DNA of 53,942 nucleotides from Dehalococcoidia bacterium (lineage in GTDB: Bacteria; Chloroflexota; Dehalococcoidia; UBA2979), in contig JANQNP010000066.1 of the NCBI GenBank assembly GCA_028279505.1, positions 1 through 53,942 on the forward strand, in the 5' to 3' direction. The notes under the pieces were generated by a model that saw only the letters and a program-made list of their open reading frames with translations, was not told where the DNA came from and did no database searches. A program made the position numbers and the translations under genes. Positions 17,645 through 25,718 of the stretch are shown one piece after another; position 1 is the stretch's first letter; every line of letters starts with the position of its first letter.

Positions 17645-18016
17645 TTGGGTCGGCGCGAGGAAGATGCAGGCTTCAACTGCATCCGATGTCATCGCGCGGT
17701 GCGACCGCTGGGACGTGGCTCGTATCGCAATCACTGTCCGTTCTGCCTGGCCTCGGTCCATGTCGATCGACGGCCAGGCGATCGACTGGCCGATTGCCTC
17801 GGCCTGATGGACGCTGTCGCCGTCCGCCGGTCGAGGAAGGGGCTTCAGCTCGTTCATCGCTGTCGCCGTTGCGGTGCGGAGCGACGGAACCGCATCGCGC
17901 GGGGTGAGGATCAGCCGGACGACTTCGGGCTGATCGCTGCGCTCTCCTCCCGCGGCTCCCAGGATGGGGAGCCGGAGCGCGCCGGGGCTCGGCGCCGCGG
18001 CGGCCGAACGCGGTGA
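17645..18016 (+). CDS. RNHCP domain protein (zinc-ribbon-like)
   Basis: A 123-residue protein carrying the RNHCP domain (Pfam family of that name). CIRCH and later CRRCG form two Cys pairs for a probable zinc site. Between them lies the diagnostic YRNHCPFCLASVHVDRRPGDR followed by DCLGLMDAVAV. The start is TTG at 17645 with GGGGAG 6 bases before it, and places GRREEDAGF at the N-terminus as usual for the family. The last 25 residues are Arg/Gly-rich. Function of the family is unknown; nucleic-acid binding is a guess from the zinc pattern and basic tail. It follows the structured RNA directly. Confidence 0.88.
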   Translation: MGRREEDAGFNCIRCHRAVRPLGRGSYRNHCPFCLASVHVDRRPGDRLADCLGLMDAVAVRRSRKGLQLVHRCRRCGAERRNRIARGEDQPDDFGLIAALSSRGSQDGEPERAGARRRGGRTR

Positions 18017-18053
18017 GCTGAGCGGCCTCGATTGCCGCTCAACGGGAGCGTGG

Positions 18054-18920
18054 ATGGAGATCCGACGGTTCGATGAGCTGGGGGCGTTCACCGCGCGGGT
18101 CTCGTCGCACCTCGAGGCGCGGGAGGCGGAGCACAACCTCGAGCTGGGCATCCTCGCGGCGATCGCGGCCGGGCGCTACGACGAGCACGCACCGTTACTT
18201 GTTTCGATCGAGGACGGCGGCTCGGTTCAGGGCGTCGCGATCCGGACGCCGCCGCACGGGTTGTTGCTGTCCTCGGAGGTGACGCGCGCGGGCGCCGAGG
18301 CGTTCGCGCGTTGGCTGCTCGACCTCGACGATTCGGTCGCCGCGATCCCCGGGGTGCAGGGCGAGCGAGGCGTTGCCGCCTCGTTCGTCGACGCGTGGCA
18401 GCGGGCCGGCGGGGCGCCGATGCGCGTGCACCGCGAGGAGCGGATCTACCGGCTGACCGAGGTTCGGTCGCCGAGCGCTCCACCGTCGGGGGCGATCCGA
18501 CCGATTCGCCGGGGCGACCGACCGTTGCTCGTGGAGTGGTTCGCGGCGTTCGCCGTCGACACCGGCGACCCCGACCCGATGGATCCGGAGGTGGCGGTCG
18601 ATCGGTTGCTCGAGGCCGAGTCGGCCTCGTTGGGGCTTCATCTCTGGGAGCGGGACGGGCGGCCTCGGTCGATGGCCGGACACAGCGGTCCGACGCCGAA
18701 CGGGATCCGCGTTGGGCCGGTCTACACGCCTCCGGCGGAGCGCCGTCACGGGTATGCCGGCGCGCTGGTGGCCGGCCTGAGTCAGCGGTTGCTCGACGGT
18801 GGGCGGGAGTTCTGCTTCCTGTTCACCGATCTGGCGAACCCGACTTCGAATCGCATCTACCAGGCGATCGGGTACGAGCCGGTCTGCGACGTGACGCAGT
18901 ACCGCGCCGTGGACGGCTAG
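18054..18920 (+). CDS. GNAT family N-acetyltransferase
   Basis: A 288-residue protein. The C-terminal half carries the GNAT acetyl-CoA site: VGPVYTPPAERRHGYAGALVAGLSQ (with RRHGYA as the pyrophosphate loop) and FTDLANPTSNRIYQAIGYEPV. The N-terminal half is a degenerate GNAT-like domain (ISIEDGGSVQGVAI-like strands, TPPHGLLLS). Two-domain GNATs of this size act on small amines or tRNA-linked substrates, but none can be named. The start ATG at 18054 has GGGAG upstream; the gene is 37 bp after the RNHCP stop, so the two may be co-transcribed. Confidence 0.88.
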   Translation: MEIRRFDELGAFTARVSSHLEAREAEHNLELGILAAIAAGRYDEHAPLLVSIEDGGSVQGVAIRTPPHGLLLSSEVTRAGAEAFARWLLDLDDSVAAIPGVQGERGVAASFVDAWQRAGGAPMRVHREERIYRLTEVRSPSAPPSGAIRPIRRGDRPLLVEWFAAFAVDTGDPDPMDPEVAVDRLLEAESASLGLHLWERDGRPRSMAGHSGPTPNGIRVGPVYTPPAERRHGYAGALVAGLSQRLLDGGREFCFLFTDLANPTSNRIYQAIGYEPVCDVTQYRAVDG

Positions 18921-20077
18921 ACCTCGTCGAGTTCGAGCTGGACGGCGCCGCCACGAACGCTGATGTCGAAGCGGTCGGTGGCGGTGGCGTGGCCGGGGGT
19001 CTCCCACTTCGATCCGCGCAGGCTCCAGGAGCGGCCGGAGTCCTCGCCGTCGATCACGAGGTGGCTGAGCATGCCGCGCAGCGAGAGGCGCGCTTCGCTG
19101 CCTTTCGGGCGGTGGAGGTGGACGTGACGGGCTCCGCCGTACATGTGCAGCCTGACGTGACCGTCGGGTGGGCCGAGCACGACATCGGTGTCGCCAGAAC
19201 CGCCGACGATCTCGAGGTCGGCGATCGACACGTTGCCCAGATCGGCGGCGATCCGGCCGCCGCCGCCGCGGAACTGGATCGTCCACTCGACGGCGGCGTT
19301 CAGGGTGATCAGGCCGTCGGTGGGGCCACCTCGACGGGGTGAACGGCTGCGGATGCGGACGGTGCCATGGTCGTCGACGGCGGCGCGGGCGCCGCCGCCC
19401 TCGAACTCCGCGCGGAACAGTCCGCGGAGGTCCGGGTCGCCGTTCAGGCGGAGCAGATCGCCGCCGCCGACGAATTCGAGGCGGGCGTGGCGCCGCCCAT
19501 CGAGCGGGGTGGAGAAGGTCCTGACCTCGGTGGTGGGGGTGCTCTCTCTGGCTTCGCCACGGAGCCGGCGCGCCTCATCGCGGGTCGAGGCGATGCGCTC
19601 CTCGGCGTCAGCGAGCAGGAGCGCGATCTCGTCGGTGGAGTAGGCCTCGAGGATCGCGTCCTCGGCGGCGGGGAGCTGGCGAAACGCCTCCTCGAGGGTT
19701 GGCAGCCGATCCGCGGCGAGCGCGACGACGACGCGACGTCGATCGGCGGGGTCGGCCGCGCGCTCGACGTAGCCCGCTCGCTCGAGGCGGTCGACGACGC
19801 CGGAGACGCCGCCGCTGCTCAGGCCGGTGACCTCGCTGAGCCGCCCGGGCGTCGCGGCGCCCTCGAGGAACAGCAGCGTGAGGCAGGCGAAGTCGGCGTG
19901 GCTGATGCCGAGGATGGCGGCGAGGGCGTCGGCGTGCAGCGTGGTCTCGTAGCGGAGGCGGGCCGAGGCGGACGCGAGATCGACGAGCAGCGCATCGCGG
20001 TCGGTGCGGTCAGAGTCGCGCTGATGGGAGGGCGTTGACACGCGGAGAAACTTTCTTAGACTGCGATCATCTCGCAT
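18917..20077 (-). CDS. MarR family regulator fused to a C-terminal beta-helix-like (DUF4097-type) domain
   Basis: A 386-residue protein, far longer than normal MarR repressors (about 150). Residues about 29-140 are the MarR winged helix (ISHADFACLTLLFLEG, RLSEVTGLSSGGVSGVVDRLERAGYVER, DPADRRRVVVAL). A linker of about 50 residues leads to about 190 residues of short beta repeats rich in Gly and Asp (LITLNAAVEWTIQFRGGGG, VSIADLEIVGGSGDTDVVLG) like DUF4097 adhesin-type beta-helices. A GTG at 20041 is an alternative start; the ATG at 20077 lies inside the palindromic operator. It is divergent from an ABC exporter operon and probably represses it. The fusion is unusual. Confidence 0.85.
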   Translation of the reverse strand: MRDDRSLRKFLRVSTPSHQRDSDRTDRDALLVDLASASARLRYETTLHADALAAILGISHADFACLTLLFLEGAATPGRLSEVTGLSSGGVSGVVDRLERAGYVERAADPADRRRVVVALAADRLPTLEEAFRQLPAAEDAILEAYSTDEIALLLADAEERIASTRDEARRLRGEARESTPTTEVRTFSTPLDGRRHARLEFVGGGDLLRLNGDPDLRGLFRAEFEGGGARAAVDDHGTVRIRSRSPRRGGPTDGLITLNAAVEWTIQFRGGGGRIAADLGNVSIADLEIVGGSGDTDVVLGPPDGHVRLHMYGGARHVHLHRPKGSEARLSLRGMLSHLVIDGEDSGRSWSLRGSKWETPGHATATDRFDISVRGGAVQLELDEV

Positions 20078-20085
20078 TGCGAGAT
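20035..20085 (+). promoter_or_regulatory. Sigma-70-type promoter and MarR operator for the ABC exporter
   Basis: TTGACA (20035-20040), a 16-bp spacer and TAGACT (20057-20062) make a near-consensus promoter facing the ABC genes. Seven bases after the -10 is a perfect inverted repeat ATCTCGC-ATT-GCGAGAT (20069-20085), which covers the expected transcription start. A MarR dimer there would block the promoter and, because it also covers the first ATG of the regulator gene, regulate its own gene. Confidence 0.75.
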
Positions 20086-20140
20086 ATTAACCGATCCGGC
20101 CACGCGCGACGAGCGGGCCGCCCGGGAAGGGCACGACTCA

Positions 20141-21124
20141 ATGTCTCGCAGCGCCATCGAAACCGCACCCCTGTCGATCGTCGATGTCACGAAGGTTTAC
20201 CCGGGGGACGTGCTCGCGAACGACGAGGTGTCGCTCGAGATCGAGCCGGGCGGGGTGTTTGGGCTGCTGGGACCGAACGGAGCCGGGAAGACGACGCTCG
20301 TGAACCAGGTGATCGGGCAGATCCGCCCGACCTCCGGTTCGATTCACCTCGGCGAGGTGGACTTGACCGCGGACGCCTCGGCCGCGCGGGCGCTGTGCTC
20401 CTACCTGCCGCAGCAGTCGCCGCCGATCCAGTCGCTGCGGACGCGCTTCGCGATCGAGTTGCTGGCGCGGATCCGGGGCGTCGACCGCCGGCAGGCGCGT
20501 GCCCGTTCCGAGGAGTTGCTGGCCGCGCTGGAGCTGGAGCCGTGGGCGGACCGCCTGGGCAGCGAGCTGTCCGGCGGCGTGCAGCGGCTGGTCGGCTTCG
20601 CGATCGCCGCGGCGGCGCCCGGCCGGATCGTGGTGCTGGACGAACCGACGAACGACGTCGACCCGCTGCGACGGCGGCTGCTCTGGCGCGAGATCCGGCG
20701 GCTGGCGGACGGCGGGTCTTCCGTCCTGCTGGTGACGCACAACGTGCTCGAGGCGGAGCGCGCGGTCGACGAGCTGGCGGTGATCGATGGCGGCCGGGTC
20801 CTCGCGAGCGGGACGCCGGCGGCGCTGAAGGAGGACGCGCGCGACTCGGTGCGGCTGGTGGTCTCGCTCGAGCCGGAGGCTGAGGCGCCCTCGGTGCCGG
20901 CGTTCGGCGACCAGCAGTCGGTGACCGGGCGGCGGCTGACGGTGCTGTTGCGCGAGCGGGACGCGGTGCACGCGTTGCACTGGGCGCGGTCGCTCGTCGA
21001 GGGCGGGGTCGCCGAGGAGTACGAACTTGGCGCGACCACGCTCGAGGACAGTTACGCGCGCCTCGTTGGTCCGCAGCCCGATGCCGAGGAATCGCGATCC
21101 GAGGAGGAGGTACCGGTCTCATGA
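20141..21124 (+). CDS. ABC transporter ATP-binding protein (exporter type)
   Basis: A 327-residue ATPase. Walker A is GPNGAGKTT near residue 50, the Q-loop segment YLPQQSPP follows, the signature is LSGGVQR near 145, Walker B is IVVLDEPTNDVDP, and the switch His is in LVTHNVLEAER. A 70-residue C-terminal extension ends in an acidic tail, as in CcmA/DrrA-like drug or lipid exporters. It overlaps the permease start by 4 bp (ATGA), so the two form one operon under the MarR-controlled promoter. Confidence 0.95.
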   Translation: MSRSAIETAPLSIVDVTKVYPGDVLANDEVSLEIEPGGVFGLLGPNGAGKTTLVNQVIGQIRPTSGSIHLGEVDLTADASAARALCSYLPQQSPPIQSLRTRFAIELLARIRGVDRRQARARSEELLAALELEPWADRLGSELSGGVQRLVGFAIAAAAPGRIVVLDEPTNDVDPLRRRLLWREIRRLADGGSSVLLVTHNVLEAERAVDELAVIDGGRVLASGTPAALKEDARDSVRLVVSLEPEAEAPSVPAFGDQQSVTGRRLTVLLRERDAVHALHWARSLVEGGVAEEYELGATTLEDSYARLVGPQPDAEESRSEEEVPVS

Positions 21125-21933
21125 CGATGTCACCGGCTGGCATCGAGGCCGGCCCAACGAACCAGGGGTGGAGCACGCCGCGGGTTGCCGGCCTCGGGTG
21201 GTGGCTGCGCAGCTACCTGCTGATGCTCCGCTGGGAGCTGGCCAACCTGCGGCTGGTGTTGCCGCTGCTGGTGATCGTGCAGGTCGCCCTCTACGGCGGC
21301 GGCGTGATCGGGCTGGGGTTCTTCTACGACGTCGTGCCGTCGCGGCAGGCGCTCTACTTCGCCACCGGCGGGACGCTGATGGCGCTGATCACGGTGGGGC
21401 TGACCTTCGTGCCCTCGATCGTCGCGCAGCGGCGCGCGGACGGATCGCACGACTACCAGTGGGCGCTCCCGGTCCCGCGGATCGCGATGCTGCTCGCCAC
21501 GCTCACCGTCTTCGTCATCGTCTCGGCGCCGGGCGCGACGATCGCCCTGGTACTCGCCGAGCTGCGCTATGACATCGAGCTCCAGATCAGTCCGATGTTG
21601 CTGCCGGCGGTGGTGCTGGTGCTCGTTACGACGACCTCGGTCGGCGCGGCGATCGGGCACGTCACGGCGCAGCCGGCGGTCACGAGCGCGATCGGCAACC
21701 TCTTCTTCATCGCGATGTTCCTGTTCTCGCCGATCAACTACCCCGCCGAGCGGCTCCCGGTTTGGCTGCAGGTGGCACACGAGTGGCTGCCGTTCGAGCA
21801 CATGGCGAACGCGATGCGCGGTGGACTGACCGCCGACCTCGGCGTTGATGTCGGGCGGTCACTTGTGATCCTCGGTGGGTGGGCGGTCGCGGCCTGGGTG
21901 TCGATGTACTGGGTCCTCGGCCGGAGTCGCTGA
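21121..21933 (+). CDS. ABC-2 type transporter permease
   Basis: A 270-residue membrane protein with six predicted helices (for example LVLPLLVIVQVALYGGGVIGLGF, LMALITVGLTFVPSIVAQRR, MLLATLTVFVIVSAPGATIALVL). The late ANAMRGGL segment after a PVWLQVAHEWLPFEHM stretch is the ABC-2 family signature region. It pairs with the ATPase gene immediately upstream to form a complete half-size exporter. Substrate unknown; MarR control points to a toxic small molecule. Confidence 0.92.
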   Translation: MTMSPAGIEAGPTNQGWSTPRVAGLGWWLRSYLLMLRWELANLRLVLPLLVIVQVALYGGGVIGLGFFYDVVPSRQALYFATGGTLMALITVGLTFVPSIVAQRRADGSHDYQWALPVPRIAMLLATLTVFVIVSAPGATIALVLAELRYDIELQISPMLLPAVVLVLVTTTSVGAAIGHVTAQPAVTSAIGNLFFIAMFLFSPINYPAERLPVWLQVAHEWLPFEHMANAMRGGLTADLGVDVGRSLVILGGWAVAAWVSMYWVLGRSR

Positions 21934-21970
21934 CCGCCTCGAGGTGTTAGCCCTCGGGGGTGGGCGATCC

Positions 21971-21992
21971 ACATACATTGCACGATGTATGT
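21971..21992. promoter_or_regulatory. Perfect palindromic operator before the TetR gene
   Basis: ACATACAT-TGCACG-ATGTATGT is a perfect inverted repeat with 8-bp arms and a 6-bp spacer, ending 20 bp before the TetR start. Its low GC content stands out from the flanks. It is the expected place and form for an autoregulatory TetR site. Confidence 0.75.
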
Positions 21993-22012
21993 AACTCTGG
22001 CATCGTCTGGCG

Positions 22013-22591
22013 ATGGAACGGCGGACGCAGGCGGAACGCTCGGCAGCGACGCAGCAGATCCTCTGCGACGCAGCGATCGAGCTGCTGATCGAGCGCGGCT
22101 GGGCGGCGACCACCGCGGTCGCCGTCTGCGAGCGCGCAGGAGTCACCCGAGGCGCGCTCATCCACCACTATCCCAACCTCGCAGCGCTGCTCGCGAGCGC
22201 CCTCGAGTCCCTGTACGCCGACCTCACCTCGGGGCCGCGCGACCGCAGCTCGCTCGCCGCGACCATCGAGGGCATGTGGTCCACCGTCGCCGACCGTCGC
22301 TTCAAGGCCGCCTTCGAGGCGTGGTCGGCGGCGGGCAACGACCCGGAGCTGGCCAGCGAGATCGGACCGGCGATCGACCGCTTCTCGCGCCTCGTCTCGC
22401 ACGAGGACCCGAGCGGCGACCGCCCTCGCCGCGACCCCGACACCGCCGCGTTCCTCTACACCGCGCGCGAAGCCATGCTCGGCCTCGCGCTCGGTCGCGC
22501 CACCAACGGCGGCGAGCCGCTGGCCCACGAGGCGACCGTCCTGAACCGACTCCGATCCGAGGCCGCCGCGCTCGACGCGCGCGCCGCCTGA
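22013..22591 (+). CDS. TetR/AcrR family transcriptional regulator
   Basis: A 192-residue repressor. The helix-turn-helix spans about residues 12-58 (ILCDAAIELLIERGWAATT, VCERAGVTRGALIHHYPNL). The C-terminal domain is Ala/Arg-rich and helical. It is 42 bp upstream of the large FAD oxidoreductase gene on the same strand, and probably controls that gene and itself through the palindrome at 21971-21992. Codons are more C-ending than in the genes to its left. Confidence 0.93.
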   Translation: MERRTQAERSAATQQILCDAAIELLIERGWAATTAVAVCERAGVTRGALIHHYPNLAALLASALESLYADLTSGPRDRSSLAATIEGMWSTVADRRFKAAFEAWSAAGNDPELASEIGPAIDRFSRLVSHEDPSGDRPRRDPDTAAFLYTAREAMLGLALGRATNGGEPLAHEATVLNRLRSEAAALDARAA

Positions 22592-22633
22592 CCGACACAG
22601 CCAGCGACCCCTCCGAGGACAGGAGCACCACCG

Positions 22634-24769
22634 ATGACCACCGCCAGCGCCACCTCAGGAATCCTGATCGAAGCCGAGGAGTTCGACGAGTTCGGCGGCT
22701 GGGTCCTGGACTCCCAGTTCGAGCTGGTCATGGGTTCGCCCTACCTGCTCGCCCACGGCATCGGCCGTCCCGTCGAGGATGCGACGACCGAGGTCGCCGT
22801 CGATGAGGCCGGTGACTACGAGGTCTGGGTCCGCGCCAAAGACTGGGTCCCCGGCCACAGCCCCGGCCGTTTCGAGTTGCTGATCAACGGCGCCCCCGTC
22901 GGCGGCGAGCTCGGCGCCAACGGCAAGGACTGGTCGTGGGAGTCGGTTGGCACGGTCGCACTCACCGAGGGCACCGCGAAGCTCGCCCTCCACGACCTCA
23001 CTGGCTTCAACGGCCGCTGCGACGCGATCTTCCTCAGCAAGGATGGCGCGACCCCGGTCGATGGCGCTGACGACGAGGCCTGGGCATGGCGGCGCACCAT
23101 GCGGGGCCTGCCCGTCGAGCCGGAGTTCGGGGGCGACTTCGACGTGGTCGTCGTCGGTGGCGGCATCGCCGGCTGCGCGGCGACGGTCACCGCGGCGCGC
23201 CAGGGCTGCCGCGTCGCGCTGATCCAGGACCGCCCGTTCCTCGGTGGCAACGCGAGCAAGGAGATCGGGCTGATCCCACGCGGGGAGACCGGCGGCCTGG
23301 TCGCCGAGCTCTCCGCCCGCACGCCTGAGGGCGATCTCGTCGCGCAGCAGATCCTCGAGGCCGAGCCGAACGTCTCGATCTTCTTCGAGCGCCGTGTCTA
23401 CGACGTCATCACCGAGGGCGATGAGATCACTTCGATCGACGTGCGCCAGGCGCACACCGGCCGCGAGACGCGCTTCATCGCCCCTATCTTCATCGACACG
23501 ACCGGCAAGGCGATGCTCGGCCTCCTCTCGGGCGCCGAGATTCTGACCGGTCGCGAGAGCCGCGACGAGTTCGGCGAGTTCTACGCGCCCGAGCAGCGTG
23601 ACGACGAGCACCACGGCAACACGCTGTTCTTCCGCACGAAGATGGCGGACGGCCCGCGCGAGTTCCCGGAGGTGCCCTGGGCCACCGAGATCTCGAAGGA
23701 CTACGCCAACCTCAGCGGCCAGCTGCTTGAGCCGAGCAAGGACAACGCCCCGGGACCGTCGGCCAACCCCGACACCGATGTCTTCGAGTACAACCCAGGC
23801 GACGGCGAGAGTTCGGCCGTGATCCATCAGTTCCCGGCGACCCACTTCTGGGAGTACGGCCAGTTCCTGGATCTCATGCGGGAGGGCGAGCACGTTCGCG
23901 ACTACCTCATGCGCGCGCTCTACGGGACCTTCTCGAACGTCAAGAAGCTGGAGCCCGAGAAGTACGCCAACCTCGAGTTCGACTGGGTCGCCTTCGTTCC
24001 CGCCCAGGGTGAGTTCAACCGCTACAAGGGCGACTACGTACTCACGGAGAACGATGTGCGCAGCCACACCTTCTTCCCGGACGCGGTGGTCCAGAACAAC
24101 GGCGGCTTCTGCGTCCACATCCCGCACCAGCCGGGCGAGGGTCGCTACGACTTCCGGCTCAAGGACTGGGTCTGGGACGTACGCGACAACCAGCCGTACG
24201 CGATTCCGTTCCGCTGTCTCTACTCGGCCAACGTCTCCAACCTGATGATGGCCGGGAAGCACCTCAGCGTGACCCGCGTCGCCGGCACCTCGACGAAGCT
24301 CATGGGCAACGGCGGCCAGCACGGCGCCGCCGTGGGCGCGGCGGCCGCACTTTGCATGAAGTACGAGACGGTCCCGCGCGGGGTCTACGAGTCACACATC
24401 GAGGAGCTGCGCGAGATCACGACCGAGCTCACCGGTTGCGACCACCCCGACTACGCGCTCCCGCGCACTGAGCCGCTGACCGCCCGCCAGTCAGCGGAGC
24501 TGCACTGCCAGAACGTCGAAGCGGGGAACATCCCCGGCGTGATGGCGAGCTTCGTCGGCAGCACCTTCATGAACCTGCGAGCCGCCGGCCTGCTCCCGCC
24601 AACCCCCACGACGGAGTGGTCGCTGCTGACCGAGAAGCCCGACGGTGACTCGGTCCGCTTCCGCATCCGTTACGCCAACGACACAGAGGCCTTCGAGCTC
24701 GACACCCGCTGGCAGGAGATCGGCCCCGACTGGAAGATCGTCGAGGCTCAGCCGGTCGCCTCGGGATAG
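22634..24769 (+). CDS. FAD-dependent oxidoreductase with N-terminal carbohydrate-binding-like and C-terminal NTF2-like domains
   Basis: A 711-residue protein with three parts. Residues about 8-140 look like the beta-sandwich found with FAD_oxidored proteins (ILIEAEEFDEFGGWVLDSQF, GDYEVWVRAKDW, a CBM-like segment). Residues about 165-600 are the FAD domain (VVVVGGGIAGCAATVTAARQ, LGGNASKEIGLIP, MMAGKHLSVTRVAGTSTKLMGNGGQHG). The last 100 residues (AELHCQNVEAGNIPGVM, FRIRYANDTEAFEL, WKIVEAQPV) resemble an NTF2/SnoaL-type fold. No secretion signal is visible. Enzymes of this type act on sugars or polyhydroxylated compounds. It follows the TetR gene in a likely operon. Confidence 0.85.
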   Translation: MTTASATSGILIEAEEFDEFGGWVLDSQFELVMGSPYLLAHGIGRPVEDATTEVAVDEAGDYEVWVRAKDWVPGHSPGRFELLINGAPVGGELGANGKDWSWESVGTVALTEGTAKLALHDLTGFNGRCDAIFLSKDGATPVDGADDEAWAWRRTMRGLPVEPEFGGDFDVVVVGGGIAGCAATVTAARQGCRVALIQDRPFLGGNASKEIGLIPRGETGGLVAELSARTPEGDLVAQQILEAEPNVSIFFERRVYDVITEGDEITSIDVRQAHTGRETRFIAPIFIDTTGKAMLGLLSGAEILTGRESRDEFGEFYAPEQRDDEHHGNTLFFRTKMADGPREFPEVPWATEISKDYANLSGQLLEPSKDNAPGPSANPDTDVFEYNPGDGESSAVIHQFPATHFWEYGQFLDLMREGEHVRDYLMRALYGTFSNVKKLEPEKYANLEFDWVAFVPAQGEFNRYKGDYVLTENDVRSHTFFPDAVVQNNGGFCVHIPHQPGEGRYDFRLKDWVWDVRDNQPYAIPFRCLYSANVSNLMMAGKHLSVTRVAGTSTKLMGNGGQHGAAVGAAAALCMKYETVPRGVYESHIEELREITTELTGCDHPDYALPRTEPLTARQSAELHCQNVEAGNIPGVMASFVGSTFMNLRAAGLLPPTPTTEWSLLTEKPDGDSVRFRIRYANDTEAFELDTRWQEIGPDWKIVEAQPVASG

Positions 24770-24791
24770 CACCACCCGGCGCGCGGCTCGC

Positions 24792-25667
24792 CTACCGAGG
24801 CCGCTCCCCGTAGTCGGAGAACGGTCCGTCGCGCCGACGGATCGTCTCGCGGAAGCCCAGCTCGCCGAACTGCTCGCGCCAGCGCAGCGCCTCCTCGGTG
24901 TTGCGCGTGACGCCGTCAAAGAACGTCCCGAGGAGCTGCGTAGTGCGCAGCCCCATGTTCTCGAACGCCTGGTTGATCAGCAGCTTGTTCAGCGCCAGCT
25001 GGTTCGCGGGGATGTTCGCGAACCGTCGCGCATACGCCTCGGCCTCCGAGGCCAGTTGGTCCTCGGGCAGCACGCGCGACACGAGGCCGATTCGGTACGC
25101 CGTCGCCGCATCGATCTGTTCACCCGAGAGCAGGAACTGTTTCGCGTGCTCGAGCCCGAGCCGGTACACCCAGAGCATCGTCGTCGGCGTCCCGTACACC
25201 CTCGAGGGCGGGTAGCCGATCAGCGCGTCCTCGGCCATGAAGATCTGATCGGCGCAGAGGATCAGGTCGGTCCCGCCACCGAGCGCGTAGCCGTGCAGCT
25301 GCGCGATCACCGGCTTCGGGCACTCCCACAGCTTCATGAAGCGCTTCATGTTCGCGCCCATGAACTGCAGGTCTTGGACCGGATCCCACGCGCCGTCCCG
25401 TCGCTCCACCCGAGGCGCCCCCCACCGCCGAGGCCGCTCCGGCCGGTTGTCCGGGTCGGGGTTGAGGTCGTAGCCAGCAGTAAAGGCGCGTCCGGCGCCG
25501 CGCAGGATGATCGCCCGCGCCTCCTCCGACGCCGTCGCCTCATCGATCCCGTCGGCGATGCCCTGGATCACGTGCTCGTTGAGCGTGTTCAGCTTTTCGG
25601 GCCGGTTCAGCGTGATGAACGCGATCCCGTCGCGCTCCTCGTAGAGCACTGGTGCGGGGGAGGTCAT
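24792..25667 (-). CDS. Crotonase (enoyl-CoA hydratase/isomerase) superfamily protein
   Basis: A 291-residue crotonase. The two oxyanion-hole segments are clear: GAGRAFTAGYDL near residue 60 and LHGYALGGGTDLILCADQIF near 130. At the positions of the two catalytic glutamates of mitochondrial enoyl-CoA hydratase this protein has Pro (IGYPPSRV) and Gln (EHAKQFLLSG), so simple hydratase activity is unlikely; isomerase, lyase or hydrolase activity is possible. An insertion of about 25 residues rich in Pro/Arg follows the first oxyanion segment. It shares strand and close spacing with the Gfo/Idh/MocA and SDR genes, suggesting a catabolic operon. Confidence 0.88.
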   Translation of the reverse strand: MTSPAPVLYEERDGIAFITLNRPEKLNTLNEHVIQGIADGIDEATASEEARAIILRGAGRAFTAGYDLNPDPDNRPERPRRWGAPRVERRDGAWDPVQDLQFMGANMKRFMKLWECPKPVIAQLHGYALGGGTDLILCADQIFMAEDALIGYPPSRVYGTPTTMLWVYRLGLEHAKQFLLSGEQIDAATAYRIGLVSRVLPEDQLASEAEAYARRFANIPANQLALNKLLINQAFENMGLRTTQLLGTFFDGVTRNTEEALRWREQFGELGFRETIRRRDGPFSDYGERPR

Positions 25668-25718
25668 TGGCGGGCTCCGCTCGATCGATCGGGGTTCAGT
25701 CGGACCGTCACGGCGCGC

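Noticed and set aside
17535..17807. Small + strand frame in the structured region before RNHCP
   Set aside because: It overlaps RNHCP in another frame, has no ribosome site and no recognisable sequence; the hairpin content points to RNA.
22655..24322. A 555-codon open frame antisense to the FAD oxidoreductase
   Set aside because: No domain, biased composition (Val, Ala, Glu, Arg repeats); the sense strand encodes a clear enzyme.
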